Positions 25,678 to 35,794 are shown, counted from the first letter of the stretch. The stretch: 64,000 bases of DNA from Hansschlegelia zhihuaiae (GCF_004103825.1 NZ_RYFI01000019.1:18015-82014); one strand, 5' to 3'. Notes: generated from the sequence alone by a model not told the origin. Made by a program: numbers and translations.

Positions 25678-26748
25678 CTACCGGTGGGAGTACAGTGTCG
25701 CGGCCTTCGCAAAGGCCTTGGACCTGAAGATCGTCGACCCGCGGCCACCGTCGCCGTCGTTGGTGACGATGAACAATTCGTCTGACCCCGTGCGGATCGC
25801 CATGCTGGTGGAGCGGAGGTTGTGCCCTTCCTCACGTCCCGGCAGCAGCACTTGGCCGATCGGGATGCCTTGGGGGTTGAATGCGAGGACCCGTCCTTGG
25901 CCGTACATCGCGACGTAGACGTTCCCGTCGCCGTCGACCCGCATCGAGTCGGGAGCCGGCCCGACGAAGTGATAGGCGACCGCCGTCCCGAAGGGAGTCG
26001 GGGTCGTCGCGTCAGCCAGCTCGATCCGGTGCAGCAGGTTTCGACTGAATTCGGTCACCCAGAGGGTCCGGCCGTCCGGGCTCAGCGCGACGCCGTTAGC
26101 CATGGCGAGGTTCGGGACAACCGGAACGACAGTCTTTCTGTCAGGCGCAACGTAGTAGACGCCCCCCTTCGGATCAGTCGACGAGCCCCTGAAGTCGGTG
26201 AAGTAGAAGCCGCCGAGCCTGTCGAACACGAGGTCGTTCGGGACATACCCGGCGTCCAGTGACACGACAGTCGCCATGTCCGACCCATCGGCGGCGACCG
26301 AAACAATTGAGCCCCTACGGAAGTCTCCGGCGCCGGCCGCGTAGATGCGGCCATCCTTATGCACCGCCAGTCCGCCCAGGCCGAGCGCGTTCTCAGGCAC
26401 GACCGTCGTGAGCCGCCGCTCGGCAGTGACGCGCAGGATGCGCCCGCTCCCCGCATCCGCGAAAATTAAGTCGCCGATCCGGTCGAACGCCGGGCCCTCC
26501 AGCGGCACGCCGACGTCTGCGACCTTGAACCACTCGTCGGCGACCGCCGTCTGGAGCATGCGCTCGGCCGGCGGGATTGGGGCAGGCCCGCGCGTCAGCT
26601 CATCATATGCAAGCGGTCTCGGGATATCTCCGGCCTGCACGAGGAGAGAGAGCCCTGGCCATCCGATCGCCGCGACGACCAGAGCGCCTCCGAGCACGCG
26701 CCGCGCGTGCGGCCCGATCGGTGCGAGCGTCGAACCGTCAGGGGTCAC
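25678..26748 (-). CDS. SMP-30/gluconolactonase-like beta-propeller protein
   Basis: A 356-residue protein with an N-terminal hydrophobic helix (residues about 17-37), probably a signal or membrane anchor, followed by a six-bladed propeller with repeats such as GLAVHKDGRIYAA, PNDLVFDRLGGFYFTD, GVALSPDGRTLWVTE and MRVDGDGNVYVAMYG. These are typical of SMP-30/lactonase-type esterases that bind a divalent metal. Its start overlaps the next gene's end by 11 bases, consistent with an operon. Confidence 0.85.
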   Translation of the reverse strand: MTPDGSTLAPIGPHARRVLGGALVVAAIGWPGLSLLVQAGDIPRPLAYDELTRGPAPIPPAERMLQTAVADEWFKVADVGVPLEGPAFDRIGDLIFADAGSGRILRVTAERRLTTVVPENALGLGGLAVHKDGRIYAAGAGDFRRGSIVSVAADGSDMATVVSLDAGYVPNDLVFDRLGGFYFTDFRGSSTDPKGGVYYVAPDRKTVVPVVPNLAMANGVALSPDGRTLWVTEFSRNLLHRIELADATTPTPFGTAVAYHFVGPAPDSMRVDGDGNVYVAMYGQGRVLAFNPQGIPIGQVLLPGREEGHNLRSTSMAIRTGSDELFIVTNDGDGGRGSTIFRSKAFAKAATLYSHR

Positions 26749-27229
26749 GGCGTCGCCTCGCCTGTATCGCTTCGATCGTGACGGCGACCGGATCCGAGCC
26801 GCGGAACGCGTCCGGAATCTGCTTCAGCCGGCCGAGGCGTACCAGTCCCTTGGAGTACGGGAACTCCTTGTAGAAGACCGCGAGGTTTCCCCAGGGCGCG
26901 TAGTAGGCGATGTCGCCCGCAACGGGGGTGAAACCTTCGCGAGCCCCGGCGGTCGGCAGCTTGCGCGGGAGGTCGCTGATCTTCTCCGTGGCGTTGTAGT
27001 CGGTCAGCTTCAGCGTCATCCACACAAGCGCCCCGAATGCTCGGGCGGCCTCTCCGTCCTCGAGGGTCGCCTCGACGGTCTCGCCGCTCCCCGCGATGCG
27101 GAACTGGATCTCGTTCATCGGACGTCTCGCGGAGCTCTCGACTTCAACAGGCCAGGCGACGGAAGTCGTCGCCAGGAAGGCCGCGGCGATAGCCGTCGCT
27201 CGCGACCGATGGTTTCCGACGCCCGGCAT
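26738..27229 (-). CDS. Cyclophilin-like fold protein, exported
   Basis: A 163-residue protein with a probable signal peptide (residues about 1-27) and a C-terminal domain of about 120 residues. Segments such as LEDGEAARAFGALVWMTL, PVAGDIAYYAPWGNLAVFY and LVRLGRLKQIPDAF match small bacterial cyclophilin-like proteins of unknown role. Its start overlaps the SDR stop by one base and it precedes the SMP-30 gene. Confidence 0.75.
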   Translation of the reverse strand: MPGVGNHRSRATAIAAAFLATTSVAWPVEVESSARRPMNEIQFRIAGSGETVEATLEDGEAARAFGALVWMTLKLTDYNATEKISDLPRKLPTAGAREGFTPVAGDIAYYAPWGNLAVFYKEFPYSKGLVRLGRLKQIPDAFRGSDPVAVTIEAIQARRRRDP

Positions 27230-27990
27230 CAGTGCGCCGTGTAGCCGCCGTCGACCGGAAGGGCGACACCCAGCACGAAGCTAGCCGCGTCGCTACAGAG
27301 CCACAGAACGGCAGCTCCAACCTCGTCCGGCTTTCCAAGGCGGCCAATTGGCTGCTTCTTAAGGATCTCAGCCATGGCCTCGGGGCGCTCCTCGATCATT
27401 TTGGCGACCATCGGCGTGTCGATCGTCGCGGGACACACCGCGTTGATGCGGATGCCGCGAGCGGCGTTCTCGAGGGCGGCGGCCTGGGTAAGGCCGATCA
27501 CGCCGTACTTGGTGCCGTGATATGCTGTGAGGAACGGGTTACCGACCAGCCCGCCGATGGACGAGCAGTTGACGATCGCGCCGCTTCCCTGCGCCTGCAT
27601 CTGGCGCAGCTCCGCCTTCATGCAGTTCCAGACGCCACGCAGGTTGACCGCGACCACGCGTTCGAAGTCGGCGCTCGGAACGTCCACGACGTCCGCCGGA
27701 GGAATCTGGATCCCGGCGTTGTTAAAGGCCACGTCGAGGCGGCCGAACCTCTCGACCGTCTGCCGGACCATCGCTTCGACCTGATGCTCGTCCGTCACGT
27801 CGCAAGGCACGCCGAGCACCGTGCGCCCCGCCGCCGTCAGATCGTCGGTCGCCTTCCGGAGGGCCTCGGGGTTGAAGTCTGCGAGCACCACCGACGCGCC
27901 GGCCTCGGCGAAGAGCCTGGCGGTCGCCAGTCCCATGCCCATCGCGGCGCCCGTCACGAGCGCAACCTTGTTCTCGAACCCAAGCTTCAT
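27229..27990 (-). CDS. Short-chain dehydrogenase/reductase (SDR)
   Basis: 253 residues from the ATG at 27990, chosen because AGGAGGG lies 7 bases upstream; a longer frame to 28059 has no such site. Cofactor motif TGAAMGMG, NNAG near residue 86 and the catalytic S-Y-K set in NCSSIGG and AYHGTKYG are intact, so it is a classical NAD(P)-dependent oxidoreductase of the FabG-like group. The C-terminal VDGGYTAH is typical. It is transcribed just after the LysR gene, with about 240 bases between. Confidence 0.9.
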   Translation of the reverse strand: MKLGFENKVALVTGAAMGMGLATARLFAEAGASVVLADFNPEALRKATDDLTAAGRTVLGVPCDVTDEHQVEAMVRQTVERFGRLDVAFNNAGIQIPPADVVDVPSADFERVVAVNLRGVWNCMKAELRQMQAQGSGAIVNCSSIGGLVGNPFLTAYHGTKYGVIGLTQAAALENAARGIRINAVCPATIDTPMVAKMIEERPEAMAEILKKQPIGRLGKPDEVGAAVLWLCSDAASFVLGVALPVDGGYTAH

Positions 27991-28233
27991 GATGCGGACC
28001 CTCCTGCGTTCCGAAGCTTCGCGCTCATGCGCGGCGTGTTTCCATCGACGGGTCCTCAAAGGTCGTTAGTCGGTGCCGTCGCGCGAGCCGACCACGGTCC
28101 CCGCCTGTCCCGCGACCTGCAGCGCGGATGAGCCGTAGTTAGACCCTAGGCATTCCCGCCATTAGCCGCCTGCGCCTCATTGCTTTCATCGACGCGGCTC
28201 ATCAATCGAGGTGGAAACGTATCGGGGGCTTCT

Positions 28234-29127
28234 TCAGGTCCTGTGGCGGAGCGCCTCGAGCAGCTTCACGAACGCCGGGGAAGTATGCCGACGGCTGGGA
28301 TAATAGAGGTAGTAGCCGTCCCAGACCGGACAGAATGGCTCCAGGACGCGGGTGAGACGTCCGGACTCAATGTGCGTCATCGCGATGTCTTCCGGCATGT
28401 AGGCGAGCCCGAACCCGGCGAGCGCAGCCTCGAGCACATCGTAGATGTGGTTGAAGGCGAGCTGACCGTCGACCCGGATCCTCAACTCGCGGCCGTCCTC
28501 CTCGAACTCCCAGGCCCAGAACCCTCCATACGTCGGCAGGCGGATGTTGATGCAGGTGTGCTGGACGAGGTCCTGCGGATGCGCGGGTTCCAGGCGCGAG
28601 GAGAAGTAGGACGGAGCCGCCACGACCGCGAACCGCAGATCGGGGCCGATGCGCGCGGAGATCATGTCTTTGGCTAGTTGCTCACCGAGCCGCACGCCCG
28701 CGTCGACGCGCTCGGTGACGATGTCGGTTAGGCCGTTGTCGAGCACCAGCTCGACCTTAATGTCAGGGAAATGAGGAAGGAAAAGGCCCAGCTTCGGCCA
28801 GAGTGCGCTCCGGATTGCATGGTCCGAAGCCGTAATGCGAATCGATCCGGCGGGCTTGTCCCGCAGCTCGCTGAGGGCGTCGATCTGGGCGTTAATCTCA
28901 TCGAAGTGCGGGCCGACGCCGTTCAGAAGCCGCACCCCCGCCTCGGTCGGCGTCACCGCGCGGGTAGTCCGCGTCAGCAGCCTCAAACCAAGCCGGGTTT
29001 CGAGCTGGCGGATGGTGTGACTGAGCGCTGACTGCGAGACGCCGACCTTGGCTGCCGCCCGGGTGAAGCTGCGCTCCCGGGCGACCGCCAGGAAAGCGAG
29101 AATGTCGCTGACGTTCTCGCGGGGCAC
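28234..29127 (-). CDS. LysR-family transcriptional regulator
   Basis: A 297-residue protein. The N-terminal winged helix-turn-helix (residues about 5-62) contains FTRAAAKVGVSQSALSHTIR and LGLRLLTRTTR; the effector domain begins at GSIRITASDHA and continues through a periplasmic-binding-like fold (VRLGEQLAKDM, CINIRLPTYGG). It points the same way as the downstream SDR group and probably controls it, with the operator in 27991-28233 or upstream of itself. Confidence 0.92.
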   Translation of the reverse strand: MPRENVSDILAFLAVARERSFTRAAAKVGVSQSALSHTIRQLETRLGLRLLTRTTRAVTPTEAGVRLLNGVGPHFDEINAQIDALSELRDKPAGSIRITASDHAIRSALWPKLGLFLPHFPDIKVELVLDNGLTDIVTERVDAGVRLGEQLAKDMISARIGPDLRFAVVAAPSYFSSRLEPAHPQDLVQHTCINIRLPTYGGFWAWEFEEDGRELRIRVDGQLAFNHIYDVLEAALAGFGLAYMPEDIAMTHIESGRLTRVLEPFCPVWDGYYLYYPSRRHTSPAFVKLLEALRHRT

Positions 29128-30213
29128 CCATAAACTCCCTTCATGTCCGCATGCCGATTGTACCGGCTAATCGCGGGGCATGACAGAGCTCAGATCGAGG
29201 CAGCCGCGGCCGTCAGGCAAGGCGCGGAGAACGACGCTTCGGATGGGCACCGGGTTGGTCCGCGAGGCGCGCGGAAGCACCGGGCCCAGAGAGCCCAGCA
29301 CGCCGGAGGCGACCCGCTCCACAGGGTCTACTCTTGCAGCGCTCTCCGCCGATCAGGCCAGGACGGACGAAGGAGCGAGGTGAAGCCGACAGTCGCGAGA
29401 TCTCGTCCAGCTCGCCCTTAATACGGCTGTAGAAGAAGCGCGAACCGACGTCGGCCCCGAGCGGGGTTCAGCGCGAAGGTCTCGGCGCCCCTGCCGTTCG
29501 GCAGCCGGGATCCTGAGCGGATAATCGTAATCGTGCGGCGGAGCGCATCATTCGAACTCGCTTTCCGGATCGTGGTTCCGAGCGCGCAGATGAGCAGCAT
29601 CGACGCTCCGAACGGCGCTCCCGCGAGAAGGTTCTCGTAGTCCAGCAACCGGCGCCGACAGCTTCGGATGCCCGGGCAGTGCGCGTTGGAGCGGTGCCGT
29701 CACCGCGGCGACGCGCCGGTCTTCTACGCGAGCTTCGACGGCGATGCCGGGGTATCGCTAAGCGAGGCCGCGACGGTGCCATCTCACGGTCTCGAAGCAG
29801 GGCGACAGGACACCGACGCTCGAGATCGACAACAATCGATCCATAACGGCAGCTGTGTCGGAACGCCTAGCCGTCACGCGGCGACGCAGCGGCGCATCCG
29901 GCCGCATCGTGCGTCTCCGCACGACCCCCAGCAGCGTGTCGTTGCTGATCGGCAGCACGAGGCGTGCGTCAAGGCGAAGGGGATCTGCTCGTCCGGATAC
30001 CGTTGCGCTTAGCGGGATTCCCCTCCGGCAGGGGTGACGACGCCCGAAAAAGCCGCGGTCAAATCGCACCAGCCGGAGGATCAGGGCAGGACCACCTCTC
30101 AGGCGACAGACCAACTTGACAGTAGCGCTTCTTACCAGCTAGTCTTCGATCGTCGGCTATCCCCGCATCAAGGTCGACCAAATAAACCAACAAGTACGTC
30201 TAGGGATGACGCT
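29128..30213. other. About 1.1 kb without an intact gene, probably decayed coding sequence
   Basis: Open frames here are short and on both strands. A minus-strand stretch (about 29800-30020) reads ADPLRLDARLVLPIS and GVVRRRTMRPDAP, which faintly recalls the end of a LysR effector domain. Another (29418-29648, starting MLDYENLLAGAPF) is unassigned. I interpret the region as a boundary with gene debris before the lower-GC segment. Confidence 0.35.
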
Positions 30214-31410
30214 ATGGAAACCGATAAAAAAACCGGAACGTCCCGCAGATCATTTGTGAAGGCTGCTGGAACCGGCGCAATAGGAATAGCGACGCTGCCG
30301 CTTTCGACTGCAACTGCTTTCGCGGAAACTGACAACGTGGAGCTTGCCCAATCGAAGCGGAAGGTTGTCCTTGCTGAACAAGGCAGTTTCTACATCGGGG
30401 GCAGAACAGTAACCGGGCCTGGAAAATTCGATCCGTCAAAGCCGGTAATTCCATATTCCAACGAAGGTGCCACGTTTTATATCAATCAAATGTACGTAAA
30501 CTTTCAAGCTCCTGTGCGCCCTCGTGGGCTGCCTCTAGTCTTTTGGCATGGGGGCGGACTAACCGGCCATATCTGGGAATCTACCCCAGACGGCCGCCCC
30601 GGATTTCAGACCCTCTTTGTTCAAGATCGGCATACGGTCTACACGATTGATCAGCCAGGGCGCGGAAGGGGCAATATTCCTACCTTTAATGGCCCTTTTG
30701 GGCAGTTGGAAGAAGAGTCGATTGTTAACACTGTTACCGGAAACTCCAGTAAAGAAGGAGCGTGGGTTAGAGATCGACTAGGGCCCGCTCCCGGCCAGTT
30801 TTTTGAGAACAGCCAATTCCCACGTGGTTATGAAGACAACTACTTCAAGGAGATGGGGTTCAGTCCGTCGATCTCATCAGATGAGATAGTCGACGCTGTT
30901 GTTAAACTAGTAACTCACATAGGTCCTTGTGTTCTGGTGACCCATTCGGCTTCCGGAGTACTGGGCATGCGAGTCGCGACACACGCCAAGAACGTGAGGG
31001 GGATCGTTGCTTATGAGCCTGCGACAAGTATCTTTCCCAAAGGAAAAGTGCCTGAGATACCGCCTCTCGCCGATAAAAAGTCGCAAATTTTCCCGCCGTT
31101 CGAGATCCAGGAGTCTTACTTTAAGAAGCTCGCGAAGATACCCATTCAGTTTGTCTTCGGAGATAATATCCCCAAGAACCCTAAATCCGCCTATTGGTTC
31201 TTGGACTGGTGGAGAGTCACTCGCTACGCTCACAGCTTGTCACTCGAGGCTATCAATAAGCTCGGTGGTCAAGCGTCTCTTTTGGATTTGCCGACTGCGG
31301 GACTTCGCGGCAACACGCATTTTCCATTCACCGACCGGAATAACGTGCAGGTCGCTTCTCTGTTATCTGATTTCCTCGGAAAGCACGGCTTAGATCAGAA
31401 CGAAAGCTGA
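30214..31410 (+). CDS. Tat-exported alpha/beta hydrolase
   Basis: 398 residues from the ATG at 30214; the frame extends upstream to 30034 but that part looks non-coding. The N-terminus has a twin-arginine signal (TSRRSFVKAAG) and a hydrophobic stretch ending near AFA. The hydrolase fold shows VFWHGGGLTG, the oxyanion strand, then DQPGRGRG, a nucleophile elbow in LVTHSASG and a late histidine in GNTHFPF. It resembles the hydrolase at 38309. The DNA is less GC-rich than its flanks, suggesting separate acquisition. A good terminator follows. Confidence 0.8.
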   Translation: METDKKTGTSRRSFVKAAGTGAIGIATLPLSTATAFAETDNVELAQSKRKVVLAEQGSFYIGGRTVTGPGKFDPSKPVIPYSNEGATFYINQMYVNFQAPVRPRGLPLVFWHGGGLTGHIWESTPDGRPGFQTLFVQDRHTVYTIDQPGRGRGNIPTFNGPFGQLEEESIVNTVTGNSSKEGAWVRDRLGPAPGQFFENSQFPRGYEDNYFKEMGFSPSISSDEIVDAVVKLVTHIGPCVLVTHSASGVLGMRVATHAKNVRGIVAYEPATSIFPKGKVPEIPPLADKKSQIFPPFEIQESYFKKLAKIPIQFVFGDNIPKNPKSAYWFLDWWRVTRYAHSLSLEAINKLGGQASLLDLPTAGLRGNTHFPFTDRNNVQVASLLSDFLGKHGLDQNES

Positions 31411-31445
31411 AGCCGCAAGTCCTAGAGGCTGCATTCTGACATCAT

Positions 31446-31474
31446 CCCTCCACTTTAACGAGTGGAGGGCTTTT
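31446..31474 (+). terminator. Rho-independent terminator
   Basis: A perfect 9-bp stem CCCTCCACT / AGTGGAGGG with a 6-base loop followed by CTTTT, 36 bases after the hydrolase stop. Confidence 0.85.
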
Positions 31475-31561
31475 CCATGTTGACGACCTGTTCAGTCCTT
31501 GCTCTGCTAGGGCTGAACGCAGCAGTCATTTCTATTTTCTTCCGTTTTGGAGGTCTGGATT

Positions 31562-32491
31562 ATGACGATGACGGCCTCTTCCGCTCAGTCGCCTCTCCTC
31601 GATGTCGTGCGCTTCTTAGCGTCAGAAGGTCTGGTCATACAGCAATCAGCGCAAATAGAGGACTCCACTAGCGCTTGCGTAAGTTATGATCAGTATACAT
31701 TTGTCGACGGCGCGTGCAAGAAGTGCCAAAGCGATTATTTCGGGATATCAATCAAGGTTAAAGGCCCGCCGGTTCGTCGGGTTGACTTTCGAGCCAAGCC
31801 GGACTTCGCTGTAGGGAAGGCTGGTATGACAATCATGATCCCGCCCGATGATGAAGGGCATTTCGAGGGGGTCGGCTCGTTCGAATCGTTAAATTTTTTC
31901 ATTGCCTCGAGCGCTGTTGAAAGGTTGTCACTTGAAGTCTTTGATAAGCCTCTTGCTAATCTAGAGTTTCAGCAGGGGCATTTCCGTTATGATGCGACGA
32001 TGATGCAAATCGGAGGTATCGTACTAGAGAGACTATTTAGCGGTGATCTTGTCACGGCTTTAGAAATGGACGCCTGGGCTCAGATTGTTGCGTTGCATAT
32101 ACTTCGTAAATACAACCTGAGCGACGGCCTGAAAAGAGGATTATCGGGCGGTAGGAAAGAGGTTCTTTCAGGAGTTGCTCTTAGCCGGGCTAAGGCGTAC
32201 ATAAATTCTCATTTGAGTATCGGCCCTCTGTTCCTCCGGGATATTGCTTCATCGGTGGGCGTTAGCGAGCGGAGATTTGCAAGGGCGTTTCAGGAAGGGA
32301 CGGGATCCAGCGTTCACGAATATGTCTTGCAGGTGAAATTATCGCGAGCCTGCGAAATGCTTCGGAACAGTAACATGCCGCTCCTAGAGATCTCGGTGTT
32401 GTCAGGCTTCGCTTCCCAGAGCCATATGACAAACGTTTTTCGGCGTAGACTTAGGATGACTCCGCGAGAATTTCGCAATGCATTGTTGTAG
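31562..32491 (+). CDS. AraC-family transcriptional regulator
   Basis: 309 residues from an ATG preceded by GGAGG at 31546-31550. The C-terminal double helix-turn-helix (residues about 215-309) shows LFLRDIASSVGVSERRFARA and LEISVLSGFASQSHMTNVFR, followed by MTPREFR. The N-terminal half is an unassigned sensing domain with a CKKC motif. It sits between the hydrolase and a second AraC-type gene facing the opposite way and may control the esterase. Confidence 0.88.
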   Translation: MTMTASSAQSPLLDVVRFLASEGLVIQQSAQIEDSTSACVSYDQYTFVDGACKKCQSDYFGISIKVKGPPVRRVDFRAKPDFAVGKAGMTIMIPPDDEGHFEGVGSFESLNFFIASSAVERLSLEVFDKPLANLEFQQGHFRYDATMMQIGGIVLERLFSGDLVTALEMDAWAQIVALHILRKYNLSDGLKRGLSGGRKEVLSGVALSRAKAYINSHLSIGPLFLRDIASSVGVSERRFARAFQEGTGSSVHEYVLQVKLSRACEMLRNSNMPLLEISVLSGFASQSHMTNVFRRRLRMTPREFRNALL

Positions 32492-32817
32492 GGACGCGTT
32501 CAGCTGAACGCAGAAAGCTTGGGGCGGCAAGATTGTAAAGCATGCGAGCTGTTACGCTGACTTCCGCCCTATCCGGCAGTCTCCGCAGCGCTCGCGACAG
32601 ATTCCACGGAAAGGAACAGTACCGGGTGTTGACGCTGATGGCTATTAGAGCCTTGAACTGTTTGAGACGAGCGTCTTGAGCTACTTGGAGTAGCTGTAGG
32701 CAAGCAGTCAGCCCCTGACATGGCAAAGCAAGAGGTTGGTGGCGAACTTAGTCAAATGCAAAGACGGTCGACATCCCAGCTTTACAATGTCACTGAATCC
32801 TGTAAAGATGAACCCAA
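32492..32817. other. Gap between two convergent AraC-type genes
   Basis: A minus-strand frame (32451-32726) overlaps the end of the plus-strand AraC gene and has no recognisable family. It may be transposon debris, but I cannot support that. Confidence 0.3.
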
Positions 32818-33744
32818 TTAGCAAAGCCGTCTATATTTGGAAGGACTGAGGCCCGTTAGCTTTCGAAAGATGCGAGAGAAATGCGTATGACTTGAAAAAC
32901 CAAGCGTCACTGCAATATCAACCAAATCCCGTTCCGGGTTTCTCATAATGATCTTCGCTTTTTCAACCCGTTGCAAGAGCACAAACTGATACGGACCGGT
33001 CCCAAAAGTGGTCTTGAACACCCTAGAGAAGTGGTCGGGGCTTAGCTGAACCAGATCTGCGAGCCGCGTCACCGACAAGTTATCGGATAAATGTTCTGAT
33101 ATATAGTCTAAAATTCTTTCGGTCTCTTTAGGAGAGAGCGAACGATGGTCAACAATCGGCGGGCAGGTCGCAGAGTATTTCGCCCTTAAAAGGCCAACGA
33201 GCGCGATAGAGAGCGACTCCGCATACAAAGGGCCGTTTGGACAACCGGCCTTAATCTCAGCCCGCATCAACCGAACGATGTCAGCGACTTGACGATTTTG
33301 ACTGAAGACTGTCGGCACTAAGCCCTGCGACTCTCCAACGCCCGTCATTGGGTATAACTTAGTTAATCTATCGGTATCTAAAAGCAACCCAGTGCGATTA
33401 TACGCCTGAGTCCTACTCACCTCGACGATTTCTACGCCCGCCCTTAGCAGAAATATCGCTCCAGCCGACATCCGTTCATGGTGAGATGAACCTCGAAAAA
33501 ACCATCGTACTTCACCATGCTGCTTTCCGCCAACGACGAGCACCGTTTTTATCGCCATCGCCCGCTTGGTGGGTTCTAACGTTCCGGCACCCTCTTCGAG
33601 CGGAAAGCCAGCCCATGCCGGGGTGGCTGCACTCAAGAAATGCTCTGAGCCGGGCACAAACGTCTGAATTTCGCCATTGCGAAAAATTGCGACGCGCCGC
33701 TGAACAGCGGCTGGAATCAGTTCGGTGGAGGGCATGGCGATCAC
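32818..33744 (-). CDS. AraC-family transcriptional regulator
   Basis: A 308-residue protein. The C-terminal DNA-binding domain (residues about 205-308) contains SVTRLADLVQLSPDHFSRVF and DLVDIAVTLGFSSHTHFSRI, ending TGLSPSKYRRL. The N-terminal domain is a cupin-like sensor of unknown ligand. It is convergent with the other AraC-type gene. Both lie between two related hydrolase genes, suggesting local regulators of the same pathway. Confidence 0.88.
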   Translation of the reverse strand: MIAMPSTELIPAAVQRRVAIFRNGEIQTFVPGSEHFLSAATPAWAGFPLEEGAGTLEPTKRAMAIKTVLVVGGKQHGEVRWFFRGSSHHERMSAGAIFLLRAGVEIVEVSRTQAYNRTGLLLDTDRLTKLYPMTGVGESQGLVPTVFSQNRQVADIVRLMRAEIKAGCPNGPLYAESLSIALVGLLRAKYSATCPPIVDHRSLSPKETERILDYISEHLSDNLSVTRLADLVQLSPDHFSRVFKTTFGTGPYQFVLLQRVEKAKIIMRNPERDLVDIAVTLGFSSHTHFSRIFRKLTGLSPSKYRRLC

Positions 33745-34114
33745 AAAGTCCCCTCCTCAGCCAAACACTCTTCACACGGGACAGAGAAGCTTGACGAATT
33801 GCACATTCGTTCGCCGGAGAGGGGTGTGTCTCTGCGAGAGCGCGCGGAAGCCCTTTATAAGCTCAGTGTCTGCTGCCGTCAATTATGGCTGTGTTCACCT
33901 CTTCTGATGGTCTAACATCTTACTTTGGCGATGGACCGCGGCGGCATCCTTGTTCAGCAATGATGCGCCAATCTTGCTGCAGGACGCTACAAGTGGTATG
34001 CTAGGGTTTGGAGCGGCGCTTGCGCCCTAGGTAAATCACGCGCGCCGTGCCAAGCCCGTCGCCGCACGCGTACTCCCAGCGCTTCTCCTACTGCGCCATC
34101 TAGGCGTTCAGTCC
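33745..34114. other. Intergenic stretch before the IS remnant
   Basis: No convincing gene. It should contain the promoter of the minus-strand AraC gene. Confidence 0.4.
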
Positions 34115-34958
34115 TAGGGCCCGGACCCATTAACGGCTTTGCGGATTGAGCGAAGCGTGATTCAGAGGCGTCCTCGTGGAGGAGGACGCCGATGGGATCG
34201 GACTACTTCTGGCTGACGGACGAGCAGTTCGGCCGTCTCGGGCCACACCTTCCGACGAAGACGCGGGCATGCCGCGGGTCGACGACCGTCGGATGATCAG
34301 CGGCATCGTGCATGTGCTGAGGTCGGGCGGCCGATAGGCCGGCGCGCCTGCCGTCTGTGGTCCGAGCAAGACCCTCTACAATCGCTATGTGCGCTGGGCC
34401 GTGAAGGGTGTCTGGTGCAAACTGTTCGACGCGCTCGCCGCTGAGGCCGGGCCCCGCTCTCACGTCCTGATCGACAGTTCCGCAGTAACAGCTCATCGCT
34501 CGGCGGCCGGCCGCAAAGGGGCGAGCGCAGCCAGGCGGTCGGCCGATCGCGCGGCGGACGCACCACCAAGATCCACGCGCTCACGGACGGAAAGAGCCGG
34601 CCGATCGCCTTCCTGCTGACCGGCGGGCAGGTCGCAGACTGCGCGGCCGGCGCGACGCTGCTGGCGGAGCTTCCCGCCGCCCGCATGCTTCATGGCGACA
34701 AAGGCTACTACAGCGACGCGATCCGGCGTCAGGTCGGGGCCGCAGGCGGCACGCCCAACATCCCGCCGAAGGAGAACAGGCGCTGGAAGCCGTGCTTCTC
34801 GCCAGCGCTCTACCGCGATCGCAACGCCATCGAGCGCATGTTCTGGCCGCCTCAAGGACTTCAGGCGCGTCCCGACGCGCTACGACCGCCTCGCCTCGAG
34901 CTTCCTCGCCGCCGTCCACATCACCGCGATCGTCAGCTGGTTATGAGTCCGGGCCCTA
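34115..34958 (+). mobile_element. Decayed IS5-family (IS427-like) insertion sequence
   Basis: Imperfect inverted ends are visible: the left begins TAGGGCCCGGACCCATTAAC and the right, read inward, TAGGGCCCGGACTCATAACC. A CTAG at each junction could be the target duplication typical of IS427-type elements. The total length of about 840 bp also fits. The transposase inside is broken in several places. Confidence 0.8.
34192..34946 (+). pseudogene. IS5-family transposase, multiply disrupted
   Basis: Fragments in different frames reconstruct a single transposase: MGSDYFWLTDEQFGRLGPHL, VDDRRMISGIVHVLRSGGR, LYNRYVRWAVKGVW, the DDE region HVLIDSSAVTAHR, KIHALTDGKSRPIAF, GDKGYYSDAIR and RNAIERMF, ending ITAIVSWL. 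Lesions include a frameshift near 34265, a TAG near 34336, a frameshift near 34530 and another near 34850. It cannot be functional by itself. Confidence 0.85.
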
Positions 34959-35216
34959 GCGTGTCCTGGCTTGGCTGGCGAGTAGACAGAGCTCCGGCTT
35001 TTCGACGCCGACGGCTTTGAGGGCCTCGAGCGACGTTCTGAACCGGAGCCTCGATCTTCCAGCATTCGATCAGTTATTCGAGTGGCTGATGCGTATGCCC
35101 GTCGACCTAAAGAGTTGGCTGCCGTCGATCGATCAAGGTTGACAGATCGGAGACGAAGGCAGGCGTGAGAGCGTCACCTGCGAAGGGCTGGCTTACCGAC
35201 TCCGGGTGCGGGCGCG
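34959..35216. other. Fragment between two IS remnants
   Basis: A plus-strand run ending near 35143 reads NRSLDLPAFDQLFEWLMR then MPVDLKSWLPSIDQG and a stop. It looks like the C-terminus of a lost protein. No family is recognised. Confidence 0.3.
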
Positions 35217-35289
35217 GTGGTGACAACGATGGTCAGACCGTGGTCCGTTGCGGGCGAGAGCCCGATCGAGAAACGCGGCGCTTCGCGTC

Positions 35290-35794
35290 GTGCATCCGAT
35301 CCGGCCGCCGATCGCCGCCAGGCTCTCCGCGCCTTGCGGAAGTCTACCGCCGCGTCGCCACCAGAACCCAGACCGAGCCGGACGGGCCGATCACGCCCCG
35401 GCCTTCAACGCCCGGATCACCGTCGCTACGGTACTTGCGTCCGCACCGCCGCACCGTCGACCTCACGCCCGATCGACGCTGTCTTCAAAGACGAACGCCG
35501 CAGCCGACGAGGCCTTGGCCTGGCCGATACCTCCGGCTCCGCCGTCACGACTACCGGAACGAACGACGCCGCCTTCTCCGCCTCAGCCCTGTACGTCCGC
35601 CGCCATGCAAAAAGCTGAGGCGGCGTCAGCCCATGCCGTCGCGAAACTGCGCGCACCGTCGCGCCGGGGCTCCGCGCTTTCGGCGACGATCGCCGCCTTC
35701 TCCTCGGCCAACCAGACCCGCCGCCGCCCGCGCCGATGAACACCTCAAGCCGCCGGGCAGGCTCCGACATAGGCTTAAGCTCTAAAACCGACAT
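35290..35794 (-). pseudogene. IS66-family TnpA and start of TnpB, decayed
   Basis: Reading from 35794 leftward: a TnpA-like N-terminus (RRLEVFIGAG), then frameshifted pieces AEEKAAIVAES, PGATVRAVSRRHGL and TPPQLFAWRRTYRAEAEK, and a C-terminus STVATVIRALKAGA with a stop. The next frame starts VIGPSGSVWVLVATR, with VDF and GAESLAA after shifts; this is the start of IS66 TnpB. The transposase gene itself is missing. At least four indels are present, so the element is dead. Confidence 0.75.
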
